Positions 1 through 7,393 of a stretch of 64,000 bases of DNA are shown piece after piece. The stretch's first letter is position 1. Every line of letters begins with the position of its first letter. Source of the DNA: Lentisphaeria bacterium (GTDB lineage Bacteria > Verrucomicrobiota > Lentisphaeria > Victivallales > Victivallaceae). The stretch spans positions 14,235 through 78,234 of the forward strand of contig CAAGDG010000058.1 in NCBI GenBank assembly GCA_900768515.1, in the 5' to 3' direction. Both the position numbers and the translations under genes were made by a program. The notes below the pieces were generated by a model. It was given only the letters and a program-made list of their open reading frames with translations, was not told where the DNA came from and searched no databases.

Positions 1-16
1 ACCTTCACCGCCCCCG

Positions 17-1393
17 CTAACTCATGAGCCGTTCCCAGACCAGCCGGGCGCGCCAGGCGCGTTCGGCGGCGAGATCGCCGTTCTTCGATTCCGAAATCAA
101 CCGGAGCACCGCCTCGGTGCCGGAGAGCCGCAAGCTTAAAAATCCATCCGGCCAGTCGAAGCGCAGTCCATCCGTCTCCGAAAGCGCGACCTCCTCCCCG
201 AACTCCCGGCGCAGCTGCCGCAGCAGCCGGTAGGCGTGCGGAGAATCGGCGGCGATGGACTGTTTCACCATGTGAAAACGGGGAAGTTTTCCCAGCTGCG
301 CACTCAACGGCTCCTCGCGGACCGCCACCGATTCCAGCAGAAGTCCCGCCATCAGAAACGCATCGAACCCCAGCAGTTTCGAGGTCGTGAAACTGCCGCT
401 GCCCTCCCCGGCGAGCACCGCGCCGGAGGAACGCATCAGATCGATCACGCTCGCCTGTCCGACCCGGGACCGCAGAAGCCGGCAGCGGTGCTTTGCGACC
501 ACCTCGTCGAGAGTCCGGCTGCTGCAGATGTTGCTGACCACCGCGGAACCCGGTTCGCACCGGTCCAGGAAGTAGTCGGCCGCAAGCGGATAGGTCAACT
601 CCTCACTCAACGGTTCCCCGGAGTCGCTGACCACCCCCATCCGGCTCATGTCGCGGTTGAACACCAGGCCGGCCGCCGCTCCCAGCGGAACGATGATCGA
701 ACGGATCGGCGCCTCGCTTCGCGGACGCGGCTCCGGATCGCGCGGAACCACCGCCGACGGCATGTCGTTGATCGCGATCAGCTTGAGGTTCAAAAGCGAT
801 GCGAAACGCTGCGCGTATTGGGCGCCGGCGCCGTTGCAGAAATCCCCGACCACGGTCAGGCCGGCGGCGGCGATCCGGTCGCAATCGAGCGACTTCTTCA
901 GAAAGTTCCAATACGCTTCAATCTGGGCCGGGTCGATCCGGCTCGGAGCCGGAATCAGCCGCGCGGTCGCATAGTGGAACCGACGGGCATGGTAGAGGTC
1001 GAACAGCTCCCGCTGCCGCAGCGGATCGAAATACGAACCGTCCGCCGCCAGCGGAATCAATGCATTCCAGCCGGCCGCCTGATGCCCCCCGGTAATCAGA
1101 ATCCCGCCGTCATAGCGGAACCGGGCAATCAGATAGTGCATCATTCCGGCGGTCAGAATTCCGCCGTCGACCACCGAACACCCCCCGCCGGCGAGCGATG
1201 CGGAGACCGCGCACTGAAGCAGTTCGGCCGAACCGCGCGGATCGATGCCGACCAGGATCCGCGCCCCCTCCCCCGCCATCGTCGCAAAAGCGGCCGCGAA
1301 ATCCCCGGCCGCCGCGGGAGTGAGGCCGGGCCCGACCACCCCCCGCATTCCGGCAGCGCCGATGCTGAGCTGCCGTGTCTTGTAGTTCTGCAT
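17..1393 (-). CDS. phosphohexomutase-family protein, probably catalytically dead
   Basis: This 458-residue protein has the length and layout of the alpha-D-phosphohexomutase superfamily (phosphomannomutase/phosphoglucosamine mutase). The phosphate-binding loop near the C-terminus (RLSGTE, about 422-427) and the sugar-binding loop (GEGSGS, about 329-334) are recognisable. The catalytic loop, normally T-A-S-H-N, reads T-G-G-H-Q at 101-105, so the phosphoserine position is Gly103. The metal loop, normally D-G-D-x-D-R, reads N-R-D-M-S-R at 246-251, so two of three metal ligands are gone. A normal mutase reaction is therefore unlikely. A sugar-phosphate-binding or regulatory role is an inference. 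The reading frame is intact, so this is not an obvious pseudogene. The start ATG has only a weak GGGG ribosome site. Transcription diverges from the NifU-like gene. Confidence 0.8.
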   Translation of the reverse strand: MQNYKTRQLSIGAAGMRGVVGPGLTPAAAGDFAAAFATMAGEGARILVGIDPRGSAELLQCAVSASLAGGGCSVVDGGILTAGMMHYLIARFRYDGGILITGGHQAAGWNALIPLAADGSYFDPLRQRELFDLYHARRFHYATARLIPAPSRIDPAQIEAYWNFLKKSLDCDRIAAAGLTVVGDFCNGAGAQYAQRFASLLNLKLIAINDMPSAVVPRDPEPRPRSEAPIRSIIVPLGAAAGLVFNRDMSRMGVVSDSGEPLSEELTYPLAADYFLDRCEPGSAVVSNICSSRTLDEVVAKHRCRLLRSRVGQASVIDLMRSSGAVLAGEGSGSFTTSKLLGFDAFLMAGLLLESVAVREEPLSAQLGKLPRFHMVKQSIAADSPHAYRLLRQLRREFGEEVALSETDGLRFDWPDGFLSLRLSGTEAVLRLISESKNGDLAAERAWRARLVWERLMS

Positions 1394-1533
1394 TTTTTAA
1401 ACCCCGATTCCCGGATCGCCCTGCGACCGCCTGATTTTTTTACAGAATAAAAATAACATCGATCACGCCGAATTGCCAGCCGGCAAAGCGATTTTTTCCT
1501 GCCGGATTTCCCGCCGGAGCGGGTGGCGACAGG

Positions 1534-1562
1534 TTGACAACCCGCACCGGCAGGTGTATATT
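1534..1562 (+). promoter_or_regulatory. near-consensus sigma-70 promoter of the NifU-like/GGGtGRT operon
   Basis: TTGACA at 1534-1539 and TATATT at 1557-1562 are separated by exactly 17 bases. The expected start, near 1569, leaves a leader of about 40 nt before the ATG at 1609, with TAAGGAG at 1595-1601. This is one of the strongest promoters in the window. Confidence 0.8.
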
Positions 1563-1608
1563 ACTGAAAATCCGCACCGTAAACCAAATCCTCGTAAGGA
1601 GAACCAAC

Positions 1609-2313
1609 ATGAGTTGTCCGTATCAGTGCTCGCACGAAGTTGAGCAGATGTGCCGCGTCGCCAAAGGCGCCAAGCATGGTCCGGCCCCGATTCCGGAAGA
1701 AGGGAAGTGGGTCAAATCCAAGGAAATTTCCGACGTTTCCGGCCTCACCCACGGCGTGGGCTGGTGTGCGCCGCAGCAGGGCGCCTGCAAGCTGACGCTG
1801 AACGTCAAGAACGGCGTGATCCAGGAGGCGCTGGTCGAAACCCTCGGCTGCTCCGGCATGACCCACTCCGCCGCGATGGCGTCGGAGATTCTGCCGGGCA
1901 AGACCATTCTCGAAGCGCTGAACTCCGACCTGGTCTGCGACGCGATCAACGTCGCGATGCGCGAACTCTTCAAGCAGATCGTCTACGGCCGTTCCCAGAC
2001 CGCGTTCAGCGAGAACGGTCTTCCGATCGGCGCCGGACTCGAGGACCTCGGCAAGGGACTGCGTTCCCAGGTCGGAACCATGTTCTCGACCCTGGAGAAG
2101 GGGCCGCGCTATCTGGAGATGGCCGAAGGCTACGTGCTCGAACTCGGACTCGACGAGAACAGCGAAATCATCGGTTACAAGTTCGTCCACCTCGGCAAGA
2201 TGATGGAGGCGATCCGCAAGGGCGTCGAACCGGCGGAGGCGTTCAAATCGAACGTCAAGAGCTACGGCCGCTTCGATGAGGCCGTCAAGAAGATCGACCC
2301 GCGCAAGGAATAA
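1609..2313 (+). CDS. NifU/IscU-like iron-sulfur cluster assembly scaffold protein
   Basis: The 234-residue product resembles the IscU/NifU N-terminal scaffold family that pairs with GGGtGRT proteins in anaerobic bacteria. Visible features are an N-terminal Cys cluster (C3, C7, C15), C53 and C60, and the GCSGMTHSAAMASE segment around 80-93 that matches the scaffold's cluster-binding region; C110 is a further candidate ligand. The start at 1609 is set by TAAGGAG eight bases upstream; an in-frame TTG at 1534 lies on the -35 box and is not credible. The gene is cotranscribed with the GGGtGRT gene 14 bases downstream. It probably assembles or carries an Fe-S cluster for a client not encoded here. 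The family call is firm; the exact role is not established. Confidence 0.85.
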   Translation: MSCPYQCSHEVEQMCRVAKGAKHGPAPIPEEGKWVKSKEISDVSGLTHGVGWCAPQQGACKLTLNVKNGVIQEALVETLGCSGMTHSAAMASEILPGKTILEALNSDLVCDAINVAMRELFKQIVYGRSQTAFSENGLPIGAGLEDLGKGLRSQVGTMFSTLEKGPRYLEMAEGYVLELGLDENSEIIGYKFVHLGKMMEAIRKGVEPAEAFKSNVKSYGRFDEAVKKIDPRKE

Positions 2314-2327
2314 AGGAGTCCAACGTC

Positions 2328-3326
2328 ATGAGCGTGAAATTTGAAGGTTACGAGCGCCGGATCGCCCAAATCGAAAAAGCGCTGAAGGAATACGGTCTCG
2401 AATCGCTCGAAGCGGCCCGCGACCTCTGTCTCTCGAAGGGTGTCAACGTCGAGGAGATCGTCCGCGGCGTGCAGCCGATCGCGTTTGAAAACGCGGTCTG
2501 GGCCTACACCCTCGGCGCCGCCATCGCGCTGAAGAAGAACTCGAAGAACGCCGCCGAAGCCGCTGAAAACATCGGCATCGGACTGCAGGCGTTCTGCATC
2601 CCGGGTTCGGTCGCCGCCAACCGCGAAGTCGGTCTCGGCCACGGCAACCTCGCCGCGATGCTGCTGCGCGACGAAACCAAGTGCTTCTGCTTCCTCGCCG
2701 GTCACGAATCGTTCGCGGCGGCGGAGGGTGCGATCGGCATCGCCAAGACCGCCAACAAGGTCCGCAAGGAGCCGCTCCGCGTGATCCTGAACGGCCTCGG
2801 CAAGGACGCCGCCTACATCATCAGCCGGATCAACGGCTTCACCTACGTCGAAACCGAATACGACTACTACACCGGCGATCTCAAGGAGGTCTTTGAGAAG
2901 GCGTTCTCCAACGGTCCGAAGGCGGCGGTCAAGTGCTACGGCGCGGACGACGTCTCCGAGGGCGTTGCGATCATGATCAAAGAGGGCGTCGACGTCTCCA
3001 TCACCGGAAACTCGACCAACCCGACCCGCTTCCAGCATCCGGTCGCCGGCACCTACAAGAAATGGGCGATCGAACACGGCCGCAAATACTTCAGCGTTGC
3101 CTCCGGCGGCGGCACCGGCCGCACGCTGCATCCGGACAACATGGCTGCCGGTCCGGCCAGCTACGGCATGACCGACACCATGGGCCGCATGCACGGCGAT
3201 GCGCAGTTCGCGGGTTCGTCGAGCGTCCCGGCGCACGTCGAAATGATGGGGCTGATCGGCATGGGCAACAACCCGATGGTCGGCGCCTCGGTCGCCGTCG
3301 CGGTGGCCGTTTCCCAGGCGAAGTAA
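2328..3326 (+). CDS. GGGtGRT protein
   Basis: The 332-residue product carries the signature SGGGTGRT at about 259-266, which defines the GGGtGRT family, and has a Gly/Ala-rich C-terminal tail. No signal peptide is present, so it should be cytoplasmic. The start is set by AAGGAG ten bases before the ATG. It follows the NifU-like scaffold gene directly and a terminator follows its stop, so the two form a two-gene operon. This pairing is common in strict anaerobes. The biochemical function of the family is not known to me; linkage suggests a role connected to Fe-S cluster handling. Cys90, Cys119, Cys121 and Cys203 are possible ligands. Confidence 0.9.
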   Translation: MSVKFEGYERRIAQIEKALKEYGLESLEAARDLCLSKGVNVEEIVRGVQPIAFENAVWAYTLGAAIALKKNSKNAAEAAENIGIGLQAFCIPGSVAANREVGLGHGNLAAMLLRDETKCFCFLAGHESFAAAEGAIGIAKTANKVRKEPLRVILNGLGKDAAYIISRINGFTYVETEYDYYTGDLKEVFEKAFSNGPKAAVKCYGADDVSEGVAIMIKEGVDVSITGNSTNPTRFQHPVAGTYKKWAIEHGRKYFSVASGGGTGRTLHPDNMAAGPASYGMTDTMGRMHGDAQFAGSSSVPAHVEMMGLIGMGNNPMVGASVAVAVAVSQAK

Positions 3327-3346
3327 TCTTTGCCGCCGGAATTCAG

Positions 3347-3380
3347 CGGCGCTCCGTCTCCGGACGGGGCGCCGTTTTTT
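3347..3380 (+). terminator. Rho-independent terminator of the GGGtGRT operon
   Basis: An 11-12 bp GC-rich stem (left arm from 3347, right arm to 3374) closes a TCCG loop and is followed by six T residues at 3375-3380. It lies about 20 bases past the GGGtGRT stop codon. Confidence 0.9.
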
Positions 3381-3422
3381 CGTCCGGCGATTCCTGAATC
3401 AGGGAGTTTTCGCCAATCGAAT

Positions 3423-3451
3423 TTGCATCCCGCCTTCCGGAATGATATAAT
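3423..3451 (+). promoter_or_regulatory. extended -10 promoter ahead of recX
   Basis: A perfect TATAAT at 3446-3451 is preceded by TG at 3443-3444 (extended -10). A weak -35, TTGCAT, lies at 3423-3428 with a 17-base spacer. Transcription from here would cover recX and the overlapping two-component genes. Confidence 0.6.
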
Positions 3452-3487
3452 AAACCAGGGAGAAACGACGTTAGACGTCAGACAGAG

Positions 3488-4000
3488 ATGATGGCGGGTT
3501 CCGGAAAAAAGATCGATGCGATGGAGAAAGCGCTGCGCATTCTCAATTTCCGCGCCTGCTCCGAACTGGAGCTGCGCAGGAAACTGCGGACTGCCGGCTA
3601 CTCCTCCACGGAGACGGCCGACGCGATCGAACGCTGCAGAAAGCTCGGGGTCCTGAACGACCGGCTGCTGGCGGAGGATTACGCGCGGAGCCTCTCCGAC
3701 CGCGGCTGCGGCGCACGGATGGTCCGGTTCCGCCTCGGCCGCCGGGGACTCGGCACGCGGAGCATCGAAGCCGCGCTCGAAGCGACCGCGGAGGGCGAGG
3801 CGGAAGCCTGCCGCCGGGCACTGGCGGCCAAACTGCGCACGCTCGAACGAGAAAGCGATCCGCGCAGAAAACGGGAGAAGGCGTTCCGGTTTCTGGCGGG
3901 ACGGGGATTTTCCGCCGACCGGATCCGGGAGGCGTTTGCAGAAGCCGACTTTTCCGGCGGAACAACGGAGAAATGCGACGATGAGAATTTTACTGATTGA
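3488..4000 (+). CDS. recX: regulatory protein RecX
   Basis: The 170-residue protein matches RecX, which binds RecA filaments and modulates recombination. It is built of short three-helix repeats. The segments 'ALRILNFRACSELELRRKL' and 'CRKLGVLNDRLLAEDYARS' correspond to the first RecX repeats, with a degenerate third repeat at the C-terminus. Length is typical. The ribosome site is weak, and a second ATG follows immediately. Its 3' end overlaps the response regulator gene by 20 bases, which suggests translational coupling. Finding recX at the head of a two-component operon rather than beside recA is unusual; recA is not in this window. Confidence 0.82.
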   Translation: MMAGSGKKIDAMEKALRILNFRACSELELRRKLRTAGYSSTETADAIERCRKLGVLNDRLLAEDYARSLSDRGCGARMVRFRLGRRGLGTRSIEAALEATAEGEAEACRRALAAKLRTLERESDPRRKREKAFRFLAGRGFSADRIREAFAEADFSGGTTEKCDDENFTD

Positions 4001-4673
4001 GGATGACGCCCGTACCGCGGAATTCATCCTGAAAGGGCTGGCCCAGTCCGGATACACCACGATCCACGCCTCCGACGGGGCGGACGGCCTCTTCAAGGCG
4101 CGCCATGAAAACTGCGACCTGGCGATCATCGACATCATGCTGCCGAAGATGGACGGCTTCACCGTGATCGAGAAACTGCGCGCCGCGGGTTCCACCCTGC
4201 CGGTGATCGTGCTCAGCGCCCGCAATTCGGTCGAGGACCGGATCAAGGGACTCCAGAACGGCGGTGACGACTACCTGGTCAAACCGTTTTCCTTCTCGGA
4301 ACTGCTCGCCCGGATCCAGGCGCTGCTGCGCCGCGCCGCCTCCACCGCGGAACCGACCACCATCACGGTCGGAGACCTCTCGATCGACCTGCTCGCGCGA
4401 AAGGTCTACCGGGGAACGGAGCGGATCGACATCCAGCCCCTCGAATTCAGCCTGCTCGAATACCTCGCCCGCAACGCCGGGCGCGTTGTCTCCAAAACCA
4501 TGATCATGGACCACGTCTGGGAGTACAATTTCGACCCGCAGACCAACATCGTGGAGACCCGGATGTGCCGGCTCCGCGAGAAAATCGATAAGCCATTCGC
4601 GGAAAAGTTGATTCATACGGTACGGGGATTCGGCTATGTGCTCGAACCGCAGGCGGATTTTCAGCACCGTTAA
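3981..4673 (+). CDS. OmpR/PhoB-family response regulator
   Basis: This is a 230-residue DNA-binding response regulator. The receiver domain (1-120) has the acidic pair D8/D9, the phosphoacceptor D51 (IIDIMLPKMDGF), Ser79 in the switch and Lys101 (VKPF). A winged-helix output domain follows (about 130-225, ending in HTVRGFGYVLE). The start is ATG 3981, with CGGAG eleven bases upstream inside recX. It overlaps recX by 20 bases and the kinase gene by 38, so the three are probably translated together. The sequence type resembles CusR/CopR regulators that pair with HAMP kinases. The signal sensed is unknown. Confidence 0.92.
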   Translation: MRILLIEDDARTAEFILKGLAQSGYTTIHASDGADGLFKARHENCDLAIIDIMLPKMDGFTVIEKLRAAGSTLPVIVLSARNSVEDRIKGLQNGGDDYLVKPFSFSELLARIQALLRRAASTAEPTTITVGDLSIDLLARKVYRGTERIDIQPLEFSLLEYLARNAGRVVSKTMIMDHVWEYNFDPQTNIVETRMCRLREKIDKPFAEKLIHTVRGFGYVLEPQADFQHR

Positions 4674-6255
4674 GTTCCGGATCGCGTTCTGGTACGCGGT
4701 GCTCTTCGCCGTGACCGGCGCGGTTTCCCTGGCGTTCGTCTTCGTCGAACTGCGGCGGACCATGCTCCGGGGAATTGACCGCGCCCTCGAACGGGGTGTC
4801 CGAAACTACCAGATCGAATACCTGACCGGGAAACGGCATCAGCTGTTCGACCGCGAAGTGCCGCTCGACCGCCTCGCGCCGGAAGCCCGCCGCGCCTTCG
4901 AAGAACGGTTTCCGGGAGTGCAGCTGCTGCTCGTCTTTGAAACCCGAAACGCCGGGGGGCTCTACCAGACCGCCTTCGGGACCGTGAATCATCAGCTCTT
5001 TGAGCTGCGGCTCGAATCGGACGGCAGCGTCTACTCCCGCCGGATCGATCCGGCCTATCATCTGCCCCTGCTGCGGCAGACGCTCGATGACGCCGCACGG
5101 GCGGAGGGCGCCAACAACCTGGTCTGCCGGCTGCTTTCCGCCTCCGGCAAGGTCGAGGCTGGCACCCCGCTGAGTCCCGGCAACGGGTTTCCGCCGGCGG
5201 ACCCGGCAAAACAGACCCTCCGCACAGTCGGCCAATACCGGGTTCTGCAGCTGCCGCTCTTCGACGGAGGGGTTCTCGAAGCCGCCCGCTCTCTGGAGGC
5301 GACGGACCGGCTGCTGCGCGAATATGTGCTGACCGCGTCCGGAGTCTTCCTCGCACTGCTCGCAGTCTCTCTGCTGGTCGGCTGGCTGCTGGCCGGAAAG
5401 TTCCTCGCCGGCATCCGGAGAGTCAGCCAGGCCGCCCGGGAGATCGCCGGCGGAGATTTCAGCCGCCGGGTCGAATCCCACGGCGACGGCAGCGAAATCG
5501 AAGAGCTGGTCGAAGCCTTCAACACCATGAACGCCAACACGGAACGGCTGTTTGAAGAACTCCGCACCGTCACCGACGACGTCGCCCACGACCTGCGTAC
5601 GCCCCTGACCCGGATCCGGGGACTTGCCGAAATCACGGTCAGCGGACCGCAGGAGCTGGCACGCTACCAGGAGATGGCCGCGGTCACGGCGGAAGAGTGT
5701 GCCGGCATGCTGCAGATCATCAACACCATGCTCGAAATCACCCGGATGGAACACGCGATCGAGACGCTCGAGCGCAACCGGCTCGACTGGGCGGAACTGC
5801 TCCGCCGCGCGGAAGAACTCTACCAGCCTTCCGCCGAAGATCTCGGAATCCGTCTGGAGTTCCGTCTTCCGGAACACGCCTGGGTCTTCGCCGACCGGCT
5901 CAAGCTCCAGCGCGCAGCCGCCAACCTTCTCGACAACGCACTCAAATTCACCCCCTCCGGCGGAACCGTCACCGTCACACTGGAACCGGAAGAAACCCAA
6001 TGGCTGCTGCGGGTCGCCGATACCGGCTGCGGCATCGCGCCGGAAAACATCGAGCATGTATTCGAGCGTTTTTTCCGCAGCGATCCCAGTCGCTCCCGCC
6101 CCGGGAACGGACTCGGACTGTCGCTGGTCCGGGCGATCGCCCTCGCGCACGGCGGCAGTGTCGAAGTTTCAAGCGAACTGGGCAGAGGAACCGAATTCCG
6201 TTTCCGCCTTCCGAAGGCAGAAGAACTCCCCGGAGAAACGGAGAATGGGAAATGA
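4636..6255 (+). CDS. membrane sensor histidine kinase with HAMP domain
   Basis: The 539-residue kinase has TM1 at about 14-37, a periplasmic sensor region of roughly 190 residues, TM2 at about 232-254 and a HAMP linker (255-310). The dimerisation/phosphoacceptor domain has His318 in DDVAHDLRTPL. The ATPase domain has an N-box (NLLDNALKF, 430-438), a G1 box (DTGCGIAPE, 462-470), an F-box (FERFF) and a G2 box (GNGLGLSL, 490-497). All catalytic elements are present. It should phosphorylate the regulator encoded by the overlapping upstream gene. The periplasmic part has no recognised fold. Its stop overlaps the start of the next gene by four bases (ATGA), so the secreted repeat protein is coupled to it. 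Confidence 0.92.
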   Translation: MCSNRRRIFSTVKFRIAFWYAVLFAVTGAVSLAFVFVELRRTMLRGIDRALERGVRNYQIEYLTGKRHQLFDREVPLDRLAPEARRAFEERFPGVQLLLVFETRNAGGLYQTAFGTVNHQLFELRLESDGSVYSRRIDPAYHLPLLRQTLDDAARAEGANNLVCRLLSASGKVEAGTPLSPGNGFPPADPAKQTLRTVGQYRVLQLPLFDGGVLEAARSLEATDRLLREYVLTASGVFLALLAVSLLVGWLLAGKFLAGIRRVSQAAREIAGGDFSRRVESHGDGSEIEELVEAFNTMNANTERLFEELRTVTDDVAHDLRTPLTRIRGLAEITVSGPQELARYQEMAAVTAEECAGMLQIINTMLEITRMEHAIETLERNRLDWAELLRRAEELYQPSAEDLGIRLEFRLPEHAWVFADRLKLQRAAANLLDNALKFTPSGGTVTVTLEPEETQWLLRVADTGCGIAPENIEHVFERFFRSDPSRSRPGNGLGLSLVRAIALAHGGSVEVSSELGRGTEFRFRLPKAEELPGETENGK

Positions 6256-6857
6256 GCAGACGCCGCCGCCTCGCCGCACTCTTGCTGTTCCTCTTATGCT
6301 GTGGCAGGCTGCCGGCGGGCGGGATCCCATACGACGAGCTGCCGGGGGCGTTTGACGCGCCGGCAACCCCGCTGCAGCTCGGCGTGTTCCCGGCAGTTGC
6401 GCTCTTCGATTCCGGCACCCCGGTTTACGGCGCCGCCCTCGGCATGCCCATGCTCATGCAGGGGAAGGTCCGCGGAATTCAGGTCGGCGGAGTCGCCGCC
6501 ATAACCGGGTCCGTCATCGGCGTGACTGTCGCGCCGATCAATATTTATGACGAAAACTTCGGCATCGCCATCGGCATGCTCAATCTTGCGGCGCACGACT
6601 TCGGCGGCGGCCAGATCGGAATCTGGAACACCTCCCTCTCCCGCGACGAAAAAAGCTTTCAACTCGGCGGAGTCAACATCGCGGCGGCAGACGGCGTCCA
6701 AATCGGAGGAATCAACGCCGCGACAGGAAACAACGTGCAGTTCGGCATCGTCAACCGTTCCGGTTCCGGGCTGCAGTTCGGACTGCTCAATTACAGCGAC
6801 AACCCCGATGCCTGGCTGCCGTTCACCCTGCTCTTCAACTTTGTTCCGGAAAACTGA
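6252..6857 (+). CDS. secreted beta-repeat protein (LA_2272-like surface repeat)
   Basis: This 201-residue protein starts at ATG 6252, inside the kinase stop (ATGA overlap). A signal peptide (MSRRRRLAALLLFLLCCGRLPAGG) is followed by short repeats of the form 'hQhGGVNhA / hQFGIVN' such as FQLGGVNIA, VQIGGINAA, VQFGIVNRS and LQFGLLNYS. This pattern resembles the LA_2272-type surface repeat families found in Leptospira and Bacteroidetes and suggests a small beta-solenoid or outer-surface domain. Tight coupling to the two-component pair suggests it is sensed by, controlled by or accessory to that system. The family call is by pattern only. No enzymatic motif is visible. Confidence 0.65.
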   Translation: MSRRRRLAALLLFLLCCGRLPAGGIPYDELPGAFDAPATPLQLGVFPAVALFDSGTPVYGAALGMPMLMQGKVRGIQVGGVAAITGSVIGVTVAPINIYDENFGIAIGMLNLAAHDFGGGQIGIWNTSLSRDEKSFQLGGVNIAAADGVQIGGINAATGNNVQFGIVNRSGSGLQFGLLNYSDNPDAWLPFTLLFNFVPEN

Positions 6858-6881
6858 TCCCGTGTGGAAGCATTTTTCTCC

Positions 6882-6937
6882 AGATTGCCGATTTGTAATC
6901 CGACGGCAATCTTCCGGCAACTCCCGCCATCTATATT
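6882..6937 (+). promoter_or_regulatory. palindromic operator and -10 box ahead of small-RNA unit A
   Basis: A perfect 9-bp inverted repeat (AGATTGCCG at 6882-6890, CGGCAATCT at 6904-6912) is separated by 13 bases. A -10 box, TATATT, follows at 6932-6937 with no good -35, so an activator may be needed. The arrangement is repeated almost unchanged at 7201-7259. The palindrome covers roughly -61 to -31 relative to the expected start, which fits a dimeric regulator site. Confidence 0.6.
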
Positions 6938-6942
6938 GGAGC

Positions 6943-7038
6943 AGTAGAAGGCGGAAACGCCGACTGAGAGATTGACCCCCATCTCCCAAAACTGCCGGGT
7001 TTCGGAGACACCCCAACTCCGAAACCCGGCCTCTTTTT
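6943..7038 (+). ncRNA. putative small RNA A, first of a tandem homologous pair
   Basis: A roughly 95-nt unit without a credible reading frame begins near CAGTAG, just after a -10 box, and ends in a terminator. It contains a hairpin with a GAAA tetraloop (GGCG-GAAA-CGCC, 6950-6961), possibly extended by CAGT (6942-6945) pairing with ACTG (6963-6966). A single-stranded C-rich linker follows (TTGAC then CCCCCATCTCCCAA, 6972-6989), then a 14-bp terminator stem. Unit B at 7267-7389 has the same order of parts with different stem sequences, so the structure is conserved by compensatory change. It matches no RNA family I know. The C-rich linker could pair with G-rich ribosome sites; that is inference. 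Confidence 0.5.
6994..7038 (+). terminator. terminator of small-RNA unit A
   Basis: A perfect 14-bp stem (6994-7007 with 7017-7030) closes a 9-base loop and is followed by CTCTTTTTT. It could also serve the upstream secreted repeat gene. Confidence 0.9.
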
Positions 7039-7120
7039 TCTGTTTTGCCGGGACTGCGGGAACGTTTTCAAGGAAAATACGCCTTTCGCGCCGGCGACAG
7101 CGTCCCGGCCAGGATTCGGA

Positions 7121-7173
7121 CCGGCGGCGAAAACAAAAGGTGTCCGACGGCGAAAACCGGCTTTCGCCGCCGG
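7121..7173. repeat. perfect 12-bp inverted repeat between the two RNA units
   Basis: CCGGCGGCGAAA at 7121-7132 is matched by its exact reverse complement at 7162-7173, with 29 bases between. There is no T-run, so it is not a terminator. The rest of 7040-7200 holds no gene or other signal that I can see. The repeat could be a third, decayed structured element or a transcript-protecting hairpin. Confidence 0.5.
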
Positions 7174-7200
7174 GTTTCGGGCGGAAATGACAGAAAAAAG

Positions 7201-7259
7201 GGAAGATTGCCGATTTGCAATTTTCCGGCAATCTTCCAGACAACTTACGACATTATTTT
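7201..7259 (+). promoter_or_regulatory. palindromic operator and -10 box ahead of small-RNA unit B
   Basis: A perfect 12-bp inverted repeat (GGAAGATTGCCG at 7201-7212, CGGCAATCTTCC at 7226-7237) again has a 13-base spacer, followed by a -10-like TATTTT at 7254-7259. The palindrome and the 'ATTTG(T/C)AAT' spacer core are shared with 6882-6912. One regulator probably reads both sites. Confidence 0.6.
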
Positions 7260-7266
7260 AGAGAAC

Positions 7267-7389
7267 AGTAGGCAGCGATCCATTCCGAATGCGGGAAACC
7301 GCCGGAATGTTGACATAGCCCCCATTCCCAACCCCGCCGGGTTTTCCGCGTGACCTGACCCCTCGCGCGGAGAACCCGGCACTTTTTTT
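7267..7389 (+). ncRNA. putative small RNA B, second of a tandem homologous pair
   Basis: This unit of about 120 nt is homologous in design to unit A. It starts at the same CAGTAG motif and has a GAAA-loop hairpin (GCGG-GAAA-CCGC, 7291-7302) set on an outer 7-bp stem (CATTCCG 7281-7287 with CGGAATG 7303-7309). The C-rich linker (CCCCCATTCCCAA, 7319-7331) and a 15-bp terminator follow. Stem bases differ from unit A while pairing is kept. The 3' end stops just short of the convergent GH10 gene. There is no convincing open reading frame. Family and target are unknown. Confidence 0.5.
7336..7389 (+). terminator. terminator of small-RNA unit B
   Basis: A 15-bp stem (7336-7350 with 7366-7380, one G-U pair) is followed by AC and seven T residues at 7383-7389. 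The T-run is on the + strand, so it does not serve the convergent GH10 gene. Confidence 0.9.
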
Positions 7390-7393
7390 GTCT

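Noticed and set aside
1534..1608. N-terminal extension of the NifU-like protein from a TTG at 1534
   Set aside because: The TTG is part of the -35 box, and TAAGGAG marks the ATG at 1609.
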